A DNA stretch of 64,000 bases from Blepharisma stoltei (taxonomy: Eukaryota > Ciliophora > Heterotrichea > Heterotrichida > Blepharismidae), in contig CAJZBQ010000020.1 in assembly GCA_914767885.1 (NCBI GenBank), positions 1,116,001 through 1,180,000 of the forward strand, read 5' to 3'. Shown here piece by piece: positions 43,001-53,817 of the stretch (within the stretch, counting starts at the first letter, position 1; each line of letters opens with the position of its first letter). The notes beneath the pieces are model-generated. The model did not search any database and had not been told where the DNA came from. It was given only the letters and a program-made list of their open reading frames with translations. Made by a program: the position numbers and the translations under genes.

Positions 43001-44220
43001 GTCCAAGGATATTTATAGCCAATTTTATAAATTTATACAGGAAATTATTAAAAATTAACTATTTTTATGTAATAAAATTAATTTTCGGCAAAATAGAGAA
43101 TATATTATTACTACTTTGAGAATACAATATAAATGAAATATCGTCAAGATTTTTTTACAATGTCAAGCCATTTTATATGCAATTCTTATGCTTCTTTTAA
43201 GCTTGCATGTGATATATAAAGACGAATATCCAGGACTTATGGGAGGAATTTTAGCTATAAATACCATCTTTACAGTCTATGAGGCTTTTCAAATGACGAT
43301 TGGGCCTCTTTTATATCTGAAAAGCTACACAAACATCCTGGACATGCTTAAAGTTACTTTTATTTATATTTATAGCATCATTTATTTCGCAGACTCTTCT
43401 TCACCTATATTTTTAGGCATCGTCGTTGGGCTGGTATGAACCCGAGGCTTCACCTATTTTCGTGCATTTGACCCAACCCGATACCTAATCCGAATGATTC
43501 AAGAAATTATATTAGACATCGTCCCCTTTATGATAATCTTGGTATTTTCTACCCTTGGTTTTTCATTTTTATTCATAAGTCTTTCATCAGATATCTCTTT
43601 TACTAGAAAATTTATTTATTTGTTTTTTAAAAATATCATAATTCCTACACAAAATAAAGCTAATTTTTTTAATAAGGCAGCTTATTTTTCTTTATAAATA
43701 TATGACTTTTATAGACGCGTTTTTACAAGTTTATCGCCTTGACTATGGAGATTTCGACACAGAAAGCTACACAACCTCTCAATGGTTTTGCTTCTTAATC
43801 GCGTCTGTATTAAACCCTCTGATTATGCTGAATTTATTGATTGCTATTATGGGAGACACCTACGATAGAGTCCAGAATTCCTTTTTAGTTGCAAATATGC
43901 ATGAAATTGCAGATGTAATTTTAGAATACGAGTCATTGCTATTTTGGAAGCGAAATAAAACGAAAAAAATGTACTTCCAAGGCTGCACAGTCTTTGAAAA
44001 AGAATATGTCCAAGACTCGTGGCAAGGAAAAGTGAGGGAATTAAAGCTGCAGATCCAAAAGCTAGAGACACTTACAAGTAGAAATGAGGTAAAGATTGAC
44101 TCGCTTAGCGATAACGTAAAAACGCAGCTTTCCAAGATACGCGAGGACAATAAAATAAAATTCGAAAGCATAGAAGGCAAGCTTGAACTTCTGCTTGCCC
44201 GTATGAGAATAAACCGCTAA
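37009..44220 (+). CDS. WD40-repeat/TRP-type ion channel fusion
   Basis: One reading frame with six inserts removed and UGA as Trp at many WD positions. The N terminus (MNVEMSTPYSLLRNSIVRKTS) leads into at least ten WD repeats with GH...W/D spacing (FTLKGHQQEVIALAI, LISGGWDNTVRIWDV, DVLEGHNDKVYCVAA, SGSKDCSLRTWDLEK). A linker, ankyrin-like turns (NAKYVKQGLSSGCSF...ETPLYMSMKRGNQNCVEAI) and a six-helix channel domain follow: LYAILMLLLSLHVIY, LDMLKVTFIYIYSII, FLGIVVGLVWTRGFTYFRAFDPTRYLIRM, IVPFMIILVFSTLGFSF, a pore region, and NPLIMLNLLIAIMGDTYDRVQ. That last segment is the TRP/polycystin S6 signature. A C-terminal coiled coil (RELKLQIQKLETL) follows. Ligand and gating are unknown. Inserts: 37141-37354, 37587-37685, 37986-40675, 41058-41501, 43010-43100, 43604-43700. 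Confidence 0.88.
37141..37354. mobile_element. Near-perfect palindromic MITE in the WD40-TRP gene
   Basis: A 214-bp element whose two halves mirror each other for about 60 bp at each end (TATAGGCATATCCCTAAG and its complement). It is TA-bounded; removal gives TIDTIAYSILTDPSEE in frame. The inner arms (AACCAAGTGGAAGGAGGCTC...) resemble the palindrome at 47737-47946. Confidence 0.85.
37587..37685. other. Short TA-bounded IES, 99 bp
   Basis: Removal joins NRNNKVLCLV to EGHEDAISALV, rebuilding the start of a WD repeat. The insert is A/T-rich with several in-frame stops. Confidence 0.65.
39015..39389. mobile_element. Family A MITE nested in the 2.7-kb element
   Basis: It is flanked by TTA at 39012-39014 and 39390-39392. 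It sits at a tandem-unit boundary: the sibling unit at about 39568 reads AAGCGCATAGCAC where this site reads AAGCGC-TTA-MITE-TTA-GCAC, an internal empty site. Confidence 0.9.
39865..40254. mobile_element. Family A MITE nested in the 2.7-kb element
   Basis: A full 390-bp copy flanked by TAA at 39862-39864 and 40255-40257. It is nearly identical to the copies at 32076 and 41068, so the insertion is recent. Confidence 0.9.
41058..41501. mobile_element. Short IES carrying a nested family A MITE
   Basis: A full family A copy (41068-41454, TTA at 41065-41067 and 41455-41457) lies inside a roughly 54-bp TA-bounded IES. Removing only the MITE leaves in-frame stops. Removing the whole block from TA 41058 to TA 41502 gives SPEKLFFEDRIISAGNDRTL in frame, a good WD repeat. 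Confidence 0.75.
43010..43100. other. Short TA-bounded IES, 91 bp
   Basis: Removal joins GTPFVQG to YIITTLRIQYKWNIVKIF just before the first channel helix. Confidence 0.6.
43604..43700. other. Short TA-bounded IES, 97 bp
   Basis: Removal joins ISLSSDISFT to MTFIDAFLQVYRLDYGDF, rebuilding the pore region before the last channel helix. Confidence 0.65.
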
Positions 44221-44420
44221 TAGTAGATAATATGAATAATTATGAATTCTATTTAAATCAAATGCAAATCATAGATTTTCTATTGAAAACTATTTTCATA
44301 TACCTTCCTAAAGAATTTAATCAAAATCTGGGAAAAATAAGAAATAATGAAGGCAAAATCCTTCTAACCTCACAAGAATAGACACTAATTAGACTAAAAA
44401 TGATAGGTAATATGATTAAA

Positions 44421-46110
44421 TTAATGATTTCTGACGATCTCATCAACTATCATATCAAAATGCGGAGTTCCTGAAATCTCCACAGCGCCTGGGTAGGCCA
44501 CAATTTGTTCATCAGTAAATGTTACACCTGCAGGCACAGGCAGCTTGAACCCTCCTGACAGTGTCAATTGTTCATTTAAATATGTGGCAATTGAATAAAT
44601 GCACCAGTTAAGCGCCATTTGGACTCTGCTGATATTAATAATTCCAATATTACTGTTTTGGGCTACAATATTAGTGATAGTTGTGCTGCTTGAATCGACA
44701 TTTGGAATTAAATAAAGTCCAGTCTTTTCTTCATTTAAGGTAGCAGTAAGCACTGAATTTAGCTGGAATTGGAGCCTGAAGGCTGCTGGGTGGGATGTTG
44801 AGCTTTGCATAGCTAAGAAGTCACAGTAAACAGGAGCTGTAATGTAAACTTCGTCAGTCATAAAAATGTTTGGAGGGTTATAAACTTGGCAAGAAGTGTC
44901 AATTGGGATATTTTGGCCGTAAACTTTGGCAATATTAGGAAGAATGGAGGCTAGGCCAGTTGTAGTCATTTTGAATGGTAAAGAACTAGGAGCTTTTGCA
45001 CTTGGGATATAAAGGTTGAGCTGTCCTGACTGCTGAAGACCCCAGATGTAGGTGTCAAAGAAGTATTCGGAGTATTGGACTTTTAAGGTATTAGTGGTCT
45101 GGAAGCTTGGAGGGGAAGTTGCATAGTAAGGAGGCTCAATGTACGGACCAAGATAGCAGGTACCGTTAAGATCTCCTTCAATATAAGAGGAGGAGACTCC
45201 AAAATTGAGGAAGTGGTAGTCTGCTGTCATGTTGGCGCCATTCAAGGAATCAACATAAGAAATCTTAGCTAGGATTGTTTTTATTGCTGGGCTTAAGTAT
45301 TGTCCCATAGTGCTGAAGAAGTTGGAAGCAATGTTGGTCTTGAAAGGCCAGATATCTCCGACAAGCTGCATCATTTTGTAAATTGGGTTTCTTGCATGGA
45401 CTTTCAGTTTAATAGCGCTTAAAGTACCAGTGATATATTGTTTTTCTTAAATTATTATATATATTTTTTCTATAAATAATTAGGATAAAATACAATTAAA
45501 CTGGTATAGTTTGAACTGCTGCGGATAAAGTCCCATCAGAATTTACAGTGACAGCAAGTGGGATCGTGAAATTTCCATTTGTCAAAGAAATTTCGACGGT
45601 TCCTTTGCTTGAGGCCAAAAGCCAGAAAGTCAAGTTGCCATTCATGACAAAGCTGAGGTTGGTTATGGCTAAGTTAATCGTATTTGTTTTTGGGTTTAAC
45701 ACAATCTGAGTGTTGCTTGGCTTAAGAGTGAAGCTTGAGAAATGGAGATTAGTGACGTTGTATGTAAACACAGAAGTGGTGACAAGATGCTGCTTGACAC
45801 TGTAACTTGCACACTTCTTAATATAGCTTTGGATGTATATTTTTTATAATAAATAAATATTTTATGTGAAAGTTTATACCAATTTATAATAAGTTATTGC
45901 CTATGATATTTATTTTATTAAAATTAATTAATTGCTATTAATGGGTATATAAATAAATCAATATTTATTTGTAGAAGAATAGTCGTTTTTAAAGTTTTCG
46001 ATTGCTGCTTGATCAAGAGTGAAACGAACACCTGGATTCACAGCACCGTAAATAAGTGGGATCAGAAGGAAAATACTCAACAAGGCTACCATATTTATAT
46101 TAGCTGACAT
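44421..46110 (-). CDS. Secreted BPI/LBP-like lipid-binding protein
   Basis: Starts MSANINMVALLSIFLLIPLIYG (signal peptide; an inner Met at 46092 is also possible), then GVRFTLDQAAIENFKNDYSST. After two IESs (45838-45963, 45438-45498) it continues IKKCASYSVKQHLVTTSVFTYNVTNLHF and a long beta-rich, Asn-glycosylatable body to IVDEIVRNH. The alternating beta pattern, the early paired-helix start (GVRFTLDQAAIE) and a single Cys pair fit bactericidal permeability-increasing/CETP-type tubular lipid-binding folds; the assignment rests on pattern only. About 495 residues. The function in a ciliate is unknown. Confidence 0.65.
45438..45498. other. Short TA-bounded IES, 61 bp
   Basis: Removal joins VQTIPV to YITGTLSAIKLKVHARNP in frame in the BPI-like gene. 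Confidence 0.65.
45838..45963. other. TA-bounded IES, 126 bp
   Basis: Removal joins NDYSSTNK to YIQSYIKKCASYSV in frame in the BPI-like gene. The insert is A/T-rich. Confidence 0.65.
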
Positions 46111-46873
46111 AAGGTTGAGATATTTAGGGAAAATTCAAAAGGATTTTATTCATTTCTGATAGGAGGGTTTATTTAAGGAAAATAAAAAGAGCAAGTAGAT
46201 TTAACATTTTATTCAACAATTCTAATTTTAAGTTATTGGAAAGCCAAAATGGCGAATGTTTAAAAAGGATTGAAAGAGCTATAAGAAACCCAGTATTTAG
46301 TGATTTATATAATAAATTAATGTAGAAAGTGTAGATGTCTTCGATTTAAAAGTAAAATTAATTGATGGGAAGAAGGATGAGAAATTGAATTAAGGTTGGA
46401 GTTCATAGGCAAAATGGTGATAGGAATTTGAGATCAAGATATTTTAGCTTATCCCTATTTCCTTTAAATTGGAATAAGATTACGGTAAAATTTCCATTTT
46501 TTGAAGCCCTGAAACAATTTTAATTTTTCAATAGTGATATTACGAATTATTATATGCATTATTGGCGAAAATGCAAATACTATTTAAACAGTCACGCTGA
46601 ATCTCTTGAATTAATTTCATAAAAAGAAATTAAATTTTAAAATTCTATATCAACTTATGCATTTTTGAAAATATAAATTAATATGAACCCTTTAAATCGA
46701 AACAGATTTTTTCCAATTTAAAAGTGTAAGTTTAGAACAGATAATTCGAAAGTCTGAATAATAAAAATACTAGCATTTTAGAATAAAATGGGCAGATTGT
46801 TTATAGGTATCTACTTGAACTCTAACAAAATCATTCAGGATGTTTATCTTAAAAGTTAAAAAATTAGCTTTAA
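46111..46873. other. Intergenic region with one MITE
   Basis: AT-rich, no gene recognised. It holds the MITE at 46447-46735; the rest shows no repeat. Confidence 0.4.
46447..46735. mobile_element. MITE of the CCCTTTAAATTGGAAC type, second copy
   Basis: The ends CTTATCCCTATTTCC..TTTAAATTGGAA and complement of TCCAATTTAAAAGTGTAAG are inverted; the pentamer TTTAG flanks both sides. It shares CGGTAAAATTTCCATTTTTTG with the element at 9417. Confidence 0.65.
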
Positions 46874-47285
46874 TAGAGGTGTTTGCGGTGAACTATACTA
46901 ACTCTTCTTTATCTTATTCAACCTTGGTGATCCATATTTGTTGAAAACTTGAAAATGAGCTGAGAATGCATCTTCCCAATCAGACTGAGTACTTTCTTTG
47001 GGGCGAAGCCACAACTTTAATTATACTTGGTAGTAATTTTTTCGATTTCTAAGGAAGCCTGAGCTTTGATCGTCTCAATAGGATATATAATTTGAGAATA
47101 GCCTCTATTAGCTTGTACCTCATCACCAATGTAAACTTCTTTTTCTTCTGATCTTACAATAATTCCGTTTTTTTTGTACGGCCGACGATGCTTGAGAATA
47201 CTATCCTCGGAACATCATCGCCAGTTATGCCAGCTCCTAGCATTCCTAGTCCATTGTCAATGATGAGAGCTCGGACATTCTGATA
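46874..47285 (-). pseudogene. Actin pseudogene, internally deleted
   Basis: The N-terminal part reads [33 protein letters not shown] (actin ALVIDNGSG...AGDDAPRAVFPSIVGR). After a frameshift in an A run it continues [34 protein letters not shown]. Actin residues from about 75 to 312 are missing. It then resumes at IEKITTK and, in another frame, [35 protein letters not shown], a TAA stop, and SIVHRK in a third frame. Frameshifts, stops and the deletion mark it as dead. An undetected IES cannot explain a deletion of this size. Confidence 0.85.
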
Positions 47286-47669
47286 ATCCAACCTGTGGAG
47301 TCCTAAACTATAATGAAAATGGCTCTGATAAAAATATTGAAAATCCCAAGAATAAATTTTTACTTTCAAATTCAAAAATAATAGTAAGAAATGATTAGCT
47401 GTAATTATTTTACAATTATAAAACTGAAATAGAGTGTTAAAATGCAAATTATATCTATCTGCTTAAAATGTGATTATATTATTCACTTTGAATGTATATT
47501 AGTTTAAATAAAATGGCACTTAATAGGTAAGAGAGAGCATTCTTAAAATAAAAATAAGCTCCATATATTATTAAAAATTAAATTATATTCAAAAGATATA
47601 AATTCTAACCTCATCGAAAATGCTATTACCAATCATCAACAATTTTTATAGTTCTCTTGATTTTTCTTA

Positions 47670-48190
47670 CTCCCTCGATGAACGACAAGAAAATTTTGTT
47701 CGCTTGCAAAGGGGTAAATTTTTCTATTAAAAATTATATATATAGGAATTCTCATAAAATTACCAGGAAAGGGTAGATATTGGAGACAAAAACTCTCTAA
47801 TTGGCTGGATCTGCTCAAGTCAGTAAATCAACTGGAAAGAGGCTTATTTTTCCAACTCTCCAGCTGGTTTAACTATACTTGTTGGCCCAACCAATTGGAA
47901 AGCTTCTGTCTCCAAGCACTTGCCAACTAGAGAATTCCTACATATTTTTTGTTAAATTTTTGTTTCAAAATTTAAAAAAATCCAATTAATTTAATTTGTT
48001 AAATTTAAGTTTTAAAAAAATGCAAGTCTTTTAAAATTTAACAGAATTAGCTCGATGTTAAATGATAGCAAATATCATTAATATATTAAAAATATTTTTT
48101 CATAAAAAGTTTTGCTCATTCACGAAGGGTGGCTTTCGGCTAAAAGATTTTAATTTTTTCTATGGTTTTGCTCGCTCCCAGAGGGCAGAG
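47670..48190. mobile_element. Family A MITE with nested palindrome, intergenic
   Basis: It is flanked by TTA at 47667-47669 and 48191-48193. The ends are diverged (CTCCCTCGATGAACGACAAG; GCTCGCTCCCAGAGG). A palindrome (47737-47946) interrupts the A/T-rich middle. Confidence 0.8.
47737..47946. mobile_element. Palindromic MITE nested in family A
   Basis: The arms TATATAGGAATTCTC and GAGAATTCCTACATAT bound about 210 bp with inner inverted TTGGAGACA/TGTCTCCAA and a GGAAAGAGGCTTATTTTTCC-like centre. The centre resembles the one at 37141-37354. Confidence 0.75.
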
Positions 48191-48546
48191 TTATGATTCT
48201 TTTTTCTTCCCCATCAAATTTCATTCAATTTCCTATTTTATTTCTCGATTTTTCTATCTCTTCTCAACTATAGCCTATAATATCATTTAGCTCACCATAG
48301 ACCCTAAATCTCTTGCCTAGCTAAAAATAACCTTCTTTCTAGTTATCAAGCACTATCTATATTGCCACTTGCTGCGTGCTAAGTTGTATATAAATTATCT
48401 TCCTTCACCTTTTCTTACCTCTCCTGCTTCAAACATGCTTTACTTTTCATTCTCTAAGCCAATCCACATTAAATTAATTTAAAATCCTTCTATAAACCTA
48501 TATATTCTTTTACAGTCCAAATAGTATATTTCTTCAACATATATAA

Positions 48547-51500
48547 ATGTGGAGAGTAATTCTCTTTCTAAGCATTGGGGTGTTTTCTTTATGCCCAACT
48601 TATAATTGTCACTCCGGAGGATTCGACCTAGGAAATACGTGCGCATTTGTTACACCGAGCAAAAACGTCCTGATGCAGATCTGCGACGAAAATAATCTCG
48701 CACCCATGTGTATGGTGAATCCACAAATTTTCAATAACTTCACATGTGGCCAAGTTCCTCCATACACCGCTCCTTTGGCTTATCCTGGAGAATCTTGCCG
48801 TGCCGATTCCCAATGTAGATCTGGGCAATGCTACCAAAACGTGTGTCAAGGCAGGTAAATATTAAAAAAATATATGATGATCATTTATAAAATTTTTTTT
48901 CAATACAAATTTTAATATAATTTATTGGTTCCTTCACACGAGGTCTACTCCATAAAGACTATTTTTTTTTTGGCCTAAATTTTTTTTGGCCTATTTTTTT
49001 TTTGGCCTATTTCATGACGACTATATTTTTGGCCTATTTTTTTTTGGCATATTTTTTTTTGGCCTACTTTTTTTTGGCCTAATTTTTTTTTGGCCTATTT
49101 CTTTTTAGCCTATTTTTTTTTGGTCTATTTTTTTGTAACCTATTTTTTTTGACTTTTTTTTGGCCATTAAAAGCTATTTTTTACTAATATTTGGGCCTAA
49201 TTTTATACTAATGAGAAATACATCCGTTACCCATATATTATTTAGTTCTCTCAGCAGCTTCATGAATTATCCTCGATAGAAAAAATAGACCAAAAAAAAA
49301 TAGGCCAAAAAAAATAGGCTAAAAAAAAATAGGGCCAAAAAAAAAAATAGGCCAAAAAAAAATAGGCCAAAAAAAAAATAGTCGTTATGAAATAGGCAAA
49401 AAAAAAATAGGCCAAAAAAAATAGGCCAAAAGCCAAAAAAAATTAGGCCAAAAAAAAAATAGGCCAAAAAAAAATAGGCCAAAAAAAAATAGGCCCAAAA
49501 AAAATAGGCCAAAAAAAAATATGCCAAAAAAAATAGTCGTTATGGAGTAGACCTCGTGTGAAGACACGAATTTATTATTAATTTTATATGAAATTTTTAT
49601 TTTAATTTTTTTTCTAATGATTTTTCTGAGAAAATATTTACATATAATTTTTTTTCCACCTGCCAAGGCCAAGCTCTAGGTTACAGCTGTATAAGTGATG
49701 CTGATTGCAATGTCGGCCTCCATTGTGGGATGGGTGGACTGTGCACAAAACAGCACCCTTACAATCAAGAATGCAACTCAGACTACGACTGCCAGAATGG
49801 CTTTGGCTGCAACAGGACTATGTATGCCTCAGGCGCATGCTTGCCTTATTATGGAGTCCAGAATGGAGAAGCAGTAGGGATCTGTGTGGACGTTTTAGGG
49901 GAAGGAAACTCAAATCTTTGTGAGTCAGGGTCATGCATGCCTATTTATCCAGGGACTAACGCAGAAGGAATTTGCCAGCCAAGCTTTAGAAGTGCAGGAA
50001 CTTACCCGATGACTTGTCAGGTTGATTCTGACTGTATAGGAACCAATGGGGTAAATAAACTAACAGGAGCTTGCCAATGTGGAATGGATAAGGACGGCTT
50101 AGCTTATTGCAGTGCCTGGAGTGGTGATTTACCAGCTTATACAGTTAGAAGCATACTAAAACAGCATGTAAACTCAACTGCAATTAACAATTGTCAAACT
50201 ATGAGAAGATTCAGCCAATCTTGCTTAGCCCAAACACTGACACCACCAGAAATTTACAATTTCACCCAAAACAATTTATCGTTTTTCCAATAAATTCGAG
50301 CTTTTTCAGAAAAATCTTATTTATTTTTTTATAAAAATCATAGAATTCACAAATTTTTATTAAAATTACTATTTTATAGAACAGAATATTAGCTCAAGAA
50401 ACTGCCCGCTACCAAGGTAACGACGACTGCACTCAGGCCATTTTTAACACAAGATACTGGGGTGTAAATACCAACTCTTTTACATGCAAAGCTTACAGCT
50501 GCGGTACTGGTGCTCAATGGACAAATGAAGCCTGCATTGCTTACCAAGAAGCTACCAACCACTTCGCCTTAAAAGACTGCCCAACAGGCCAATACTGCAA
50601 CGTCGCCCAATCACAAGCTAACAAATGGACTAATGCGACCTGCACAACCCCTCCTACCTCAGCTCCATTATACCCAGGCGACCCTTGCAAAGTCAACACT
50701 GACTGCATTTCAGGCGTTTGCAGCACCAAAGGCCTTTGTGTAGGCATCGGATGGGACAATCAAACAACCTGCGCTGATGATTCTCAATGTAACCCAGGGC
50801 TTTACTGTGTAGAAAATGCTAATAGTGTTTTACAATTTACCTGCCAGCCACTTATTAAAGTAGGACAATCTGGCTGTGCTTCAGAATTTGACTGTGTGCC
50901 TAACGCAAACTGTAATTTTACTATGAATAATTTCCCAGGGACCTGTGTCGCTTATTTTTCAGCACCTAATGGTACTCCAGTCCCATGTGCAGTCTCAGGA
51001 TATTCAAGTTTCTGTCAGAGTGGAGCTTGCTATAATGCTGGGTTCAGCGATTTAGGAGTTTGTGCCCCAGCCCCAGTTTCTCAGCAATTGCCTAACTCTT
51101 GTGTTACAAGTAACAGCTGCATGGCCATGAATTCTTTGGGTCAAACGTTCCAGGGAACCTGTACATGTGGATATAACCCAACTGGGACCAGCTACTGTTC
51201 AGCTCACATTGGAGACGCCCCAGGAAAAGCTTATTTGACTGTTGCAAAGGTACTTTACTCTTCACCAGGTATGACAAACTGCCAGACAAGCCGAAGGCAT
51301 TATTCCGACTGTTTAGACAGAGTCGCTGCCACTTTGGGACAGAATACCAATGTGTATTATTCAGCAATTTTGAATTTCACTAATTACCCATTATATATCA
51401 ACAACGACAACTGTGTGAAATCCATAATTACCTATGACTTCTGGACTCATCTCCCACCTACACCAACCCCTCCTACTCCTCCTCACAACGACACGTCATC

Positions 51501-51549
51501 ATCTGGAATTTTAATCTTGGGACTTGGCTTATTCTTCGCATTCCAATAA
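48547..51549 (+). CDS. Cysteine-rich surface protein with C-terminal anchor signal
   Basis: Starts MWRVILFLSIGVFSLCPTYNC (signal peptide). The body is built of repeated Cys modules (YPGESCRADSQCRSGQCYQNVC, YSCISDADCNVGLHCGMGGLC, CKVNTDCISGVCSTKGLC) of a dickkopf/EB-like C-x6-C-x-G-x-C type, plus two longer homologous halves each ending in SAxxGDxPxxxxxxxxK....CQTxRRxSxxC. The C terminus (PTPTPPTPPHNDTSSSGILILGLGLFFAFQ) is a Pro/Thr stalk and hydrophobic tail, as expected for GPI anchoring. Two inserts: 48853-49669 and 50277-50386. A somatic surface or immobilisation-type protein is a reasonable inference. Confidence 0.75.
48853..49669. mobile_element. 817-bp IES holding a giant GGCCTA hairpin
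   Basis: It is bounded by CAAGGC at 48847-48852 and 49664-49669 (not TA), with inverted AGGT/ACCT ends. Removal gives NVCQGQALGYSC in frame. Inside, 48933-49563 is a large imperfect palindrome. Outer arms TTCACACGAGGTCTACTCC and the complement enclose a left arm of about 12 tandem T(8-10)GGCCTA-like units and a right arm of about 16 A(7-9)TAGGCC units, with a roughly 120-bp loop. The short open frames here encode only FFFGLFFFGL-type repeats. Confidence 0.85.
50277..50386. other. TA-bounded IES, 110 bp
   Basis: Removal joins YNFTQNNL to LAQETARYQGNDDC in frame in the Cys-rich gene. Confidence 0.65.
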
Positions 51550-51572
51550 GACTAATAGATCTTTTAGAATAA

Positions 51573-53759
51573 ATGTTTAAAGTAATAGCATATGGTCTTT
51601 TACTGGTCTGTTTACTTGTCTATTGTGCTTATCAAGCTATCATAAACCGTAGCAAGATCTCGGGATTCATTGAATATGTCACTCCTCCTAAGTACTCTCC
51701 AAATAACCCAAAAGTAAGCACTGTATCGAAAAAGTATATTACCCCGAGAATTAATAATGCAACAGAAATAATTGATTTTAATAGAGATTTTCCTGTCCCA
51801 TCTTTGCCTTTTCGGTTAGATGATACAGATTTGCTGAAGGCTGAAGAACTGACATGTGAGCCGGAGTCTTTTGGGTATTCTAGAGAAAAAGGGGAGCTAG
51901 TTTTTCCAGAGTATATTTACCCAAAATGTTCTCAAGTAAACAACCAAAACGACACACGCTTAAAAATCAATGACGGATTTCTTTATATGGACTGTCCTGG
52001 AAAATTTAAAGGGAGATATGTGACTGGACCAGTCAATAGTCAGAAATTGGCAACCCAAGATGAGCTTTATGACCTTTGAGAAGTCCACGACTACAAAAAG
52101 CCTGCAAAGCTCTCTGAAAACACAGAATTTGCTATTGGTTCATGTGAAGAAAACCCTACAAAAACTTACAAAGAAGCTTACATGACCCCGAATTTCAATG
52201 AGCCAGCCTATAAAGAAGCAAAACAAAAAGTCACAGGTAAGCCAAAGATCATATTTTTGCTGACCTTGGACTCAGTATCTAGACGGCACTTTTTCAGAAA
52301 GCTTCCAAAGACAATAGAATATTTAAACGGACTTAATAGAAAAGACGAGTATTTTGTATTTGATTTTAAGCTGCACAATATTTTAGGGGCCACGTCAGTA
52401 GGCAACCAGGTGCCGATTTTTGGTGAAAAAGAAAAATACAATGAAGATTATGGCGGAAGTAAAAATATTGATTATATAGGAGAAACTGCTTTATGAAATA
52501 TATTGAGGGAGCATGGATATATTAGCTTAATTGGCTTAGAAAATTGTGATAATTATTTTCCTAAGTCGTTAGGAAGAATTCCACATGCGGATTATGTGAT
52601 AAATCCGTTTTATTGTGCTGTTTATAAATATACAGATTATAAACTTGATATAGAATTTGCATTGAAGCAAAGATGTTTAGGAGCTTATATGACTCATTAT
52701 TATGCTTTAAATTATACTTATAACTTGGCAGGGATGAATCAAGGGGTAAATCAGTTTCTTTATCTGCATTTAAATGCTGCCCACGAAGCTACAGGGCTGC
52801 ATGCAGCTACACTTGATGAGGATTTGCCTGATTATTCTTTTTTCCTCTAAATTTACCTAGATTATACCTTATAATAAGTAATTTTTTTTAAAAATACCAG
52901 TCAATTTAATGCAGTTTATATAGAAAAATTTTTAACTTCTTATGGCAAAACTCACGATATTTCAATATTTTTAGGTGCTGACCATGGCATGCGCTATGGA
53001 GACTGGTTTAAAGAGCTTTCCGCCTATCAAGAGCATAAGCTTCCAAGCTTATTTTTAATCACAAATAGAGAATTTTTATCAAAATTCCCAAATGCTTATG
53101 AAGCTTTATCAATGAACACCTTAAGATTGACATCAAAGCGTGATATCAGAAAAACCCTGCTGTACATGGCAGGAATTGATGAAAACACTGAATTTGGGGT
53201 CAATTTAATGAAAGAAATCTCTCCTAAAGCCAGAACCTGCAAAGACGCAGGTATCAAACCATTAGAATGCTCCTGCTCTCAAATGCTACCAGTTGAAAAC
53301 CCTGACCCTGAATTTAAGCATTTTCTAACCAGACTGCAAAACCTTGTAGAAGTAACCATAAATGCTCAGTCCTATGCAAGTCCTATACACAGTAAAGGCT
53401 CTATCTGCCAAAAAGTCTATATAAATCAAATAGAAAAAGCTTATTCTCTACAAACTTCTAATGTCGAAGAATTTATCCGCATTGAAATGTCTGTGATTGG
53501 ACACCCAAAAGTAAGGTTCCAGGCAACTATCTTTGTGAGTTCTTATTATTCTGATTTATTGACGTATTCTTCTATGAGATATAACTCAAATGCTGAGGTG
53601 TTTAGGTCTTCAAGAGTAAGAAGCAAAATTATTAATATTTCGAGGCTTGATAAATATGCAGGAAAATGCGAACTTATTGCAATTAATGCGGGGCTTAGAG
53701 CGGATACTTGTTTATGTACTGATGAAGTATTAGAAAATATGCTTGTAAGGGGTAAATAG
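51573..53759 (+). CDS. DUF229 alkaline-phosphatase-superfamily membrane protein
   Basis: A type II membrane layout: MFKVIAYGLLLVCLLVYCAYQAII is one N-terminal helix, followed by a large extracytoplasmic domain. Family landmarks: CEPESFGYSREKGELVFPEYIYPKCS, IIFLLTLDSVSRRHFFRKLPKTIEYL (metal/nucleophile region), NQVPIFG, ENCDNYFPKS, HLNAAHEATGLHAATLDEDLPDYIEKFL and GADHGMRYGDWF (DHG metal ligands). UGA is Trp at 52078 and 52495. One IES (52833-52916) is removed. Phosphodiesterase or sulfatase-like activity is inferred from the fold; the substrate is unknown. It starts 24 bp after the Cys-rich gene stop codon. Confidence 0.82.
52833..52916. other. Short TA-bounded IES, 84 bp
   Basis: Joining TA at 52833 to TA at 52917 gives LDEDLPDYIEKFLTSYGK in frame and restores the family spacing. 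Other TA pairs break frame. Confidence 0.7.
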
Positions 53760-53817
53760 GAGAATTATTTGGATAAAAAAATAATTTTTATATTAATAGG
53801 TAGGGGAGGATAGTTAA

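Larger units (their letters stand above)
47286..48546. other. Intergenic region with nested MITEs
   Basis: No gene was recognised. It holds a family A element (47670-48190) with a palindrome nested inside (47737-47946). Sequence 48195-48546 upstream of the Cys-rich gene is pyrimidine-rich (many CTTTCT runs) and probably contains its promoter. Confidence 0.45.

Noticed and set aside
49267..49672. Open frames encoding FFFGLFFFGLFF-type hydrophobic proteins
   Set aside because: They are translations of the GGCCTA/A-run hairpin and have no start context, conservation or normal composition.
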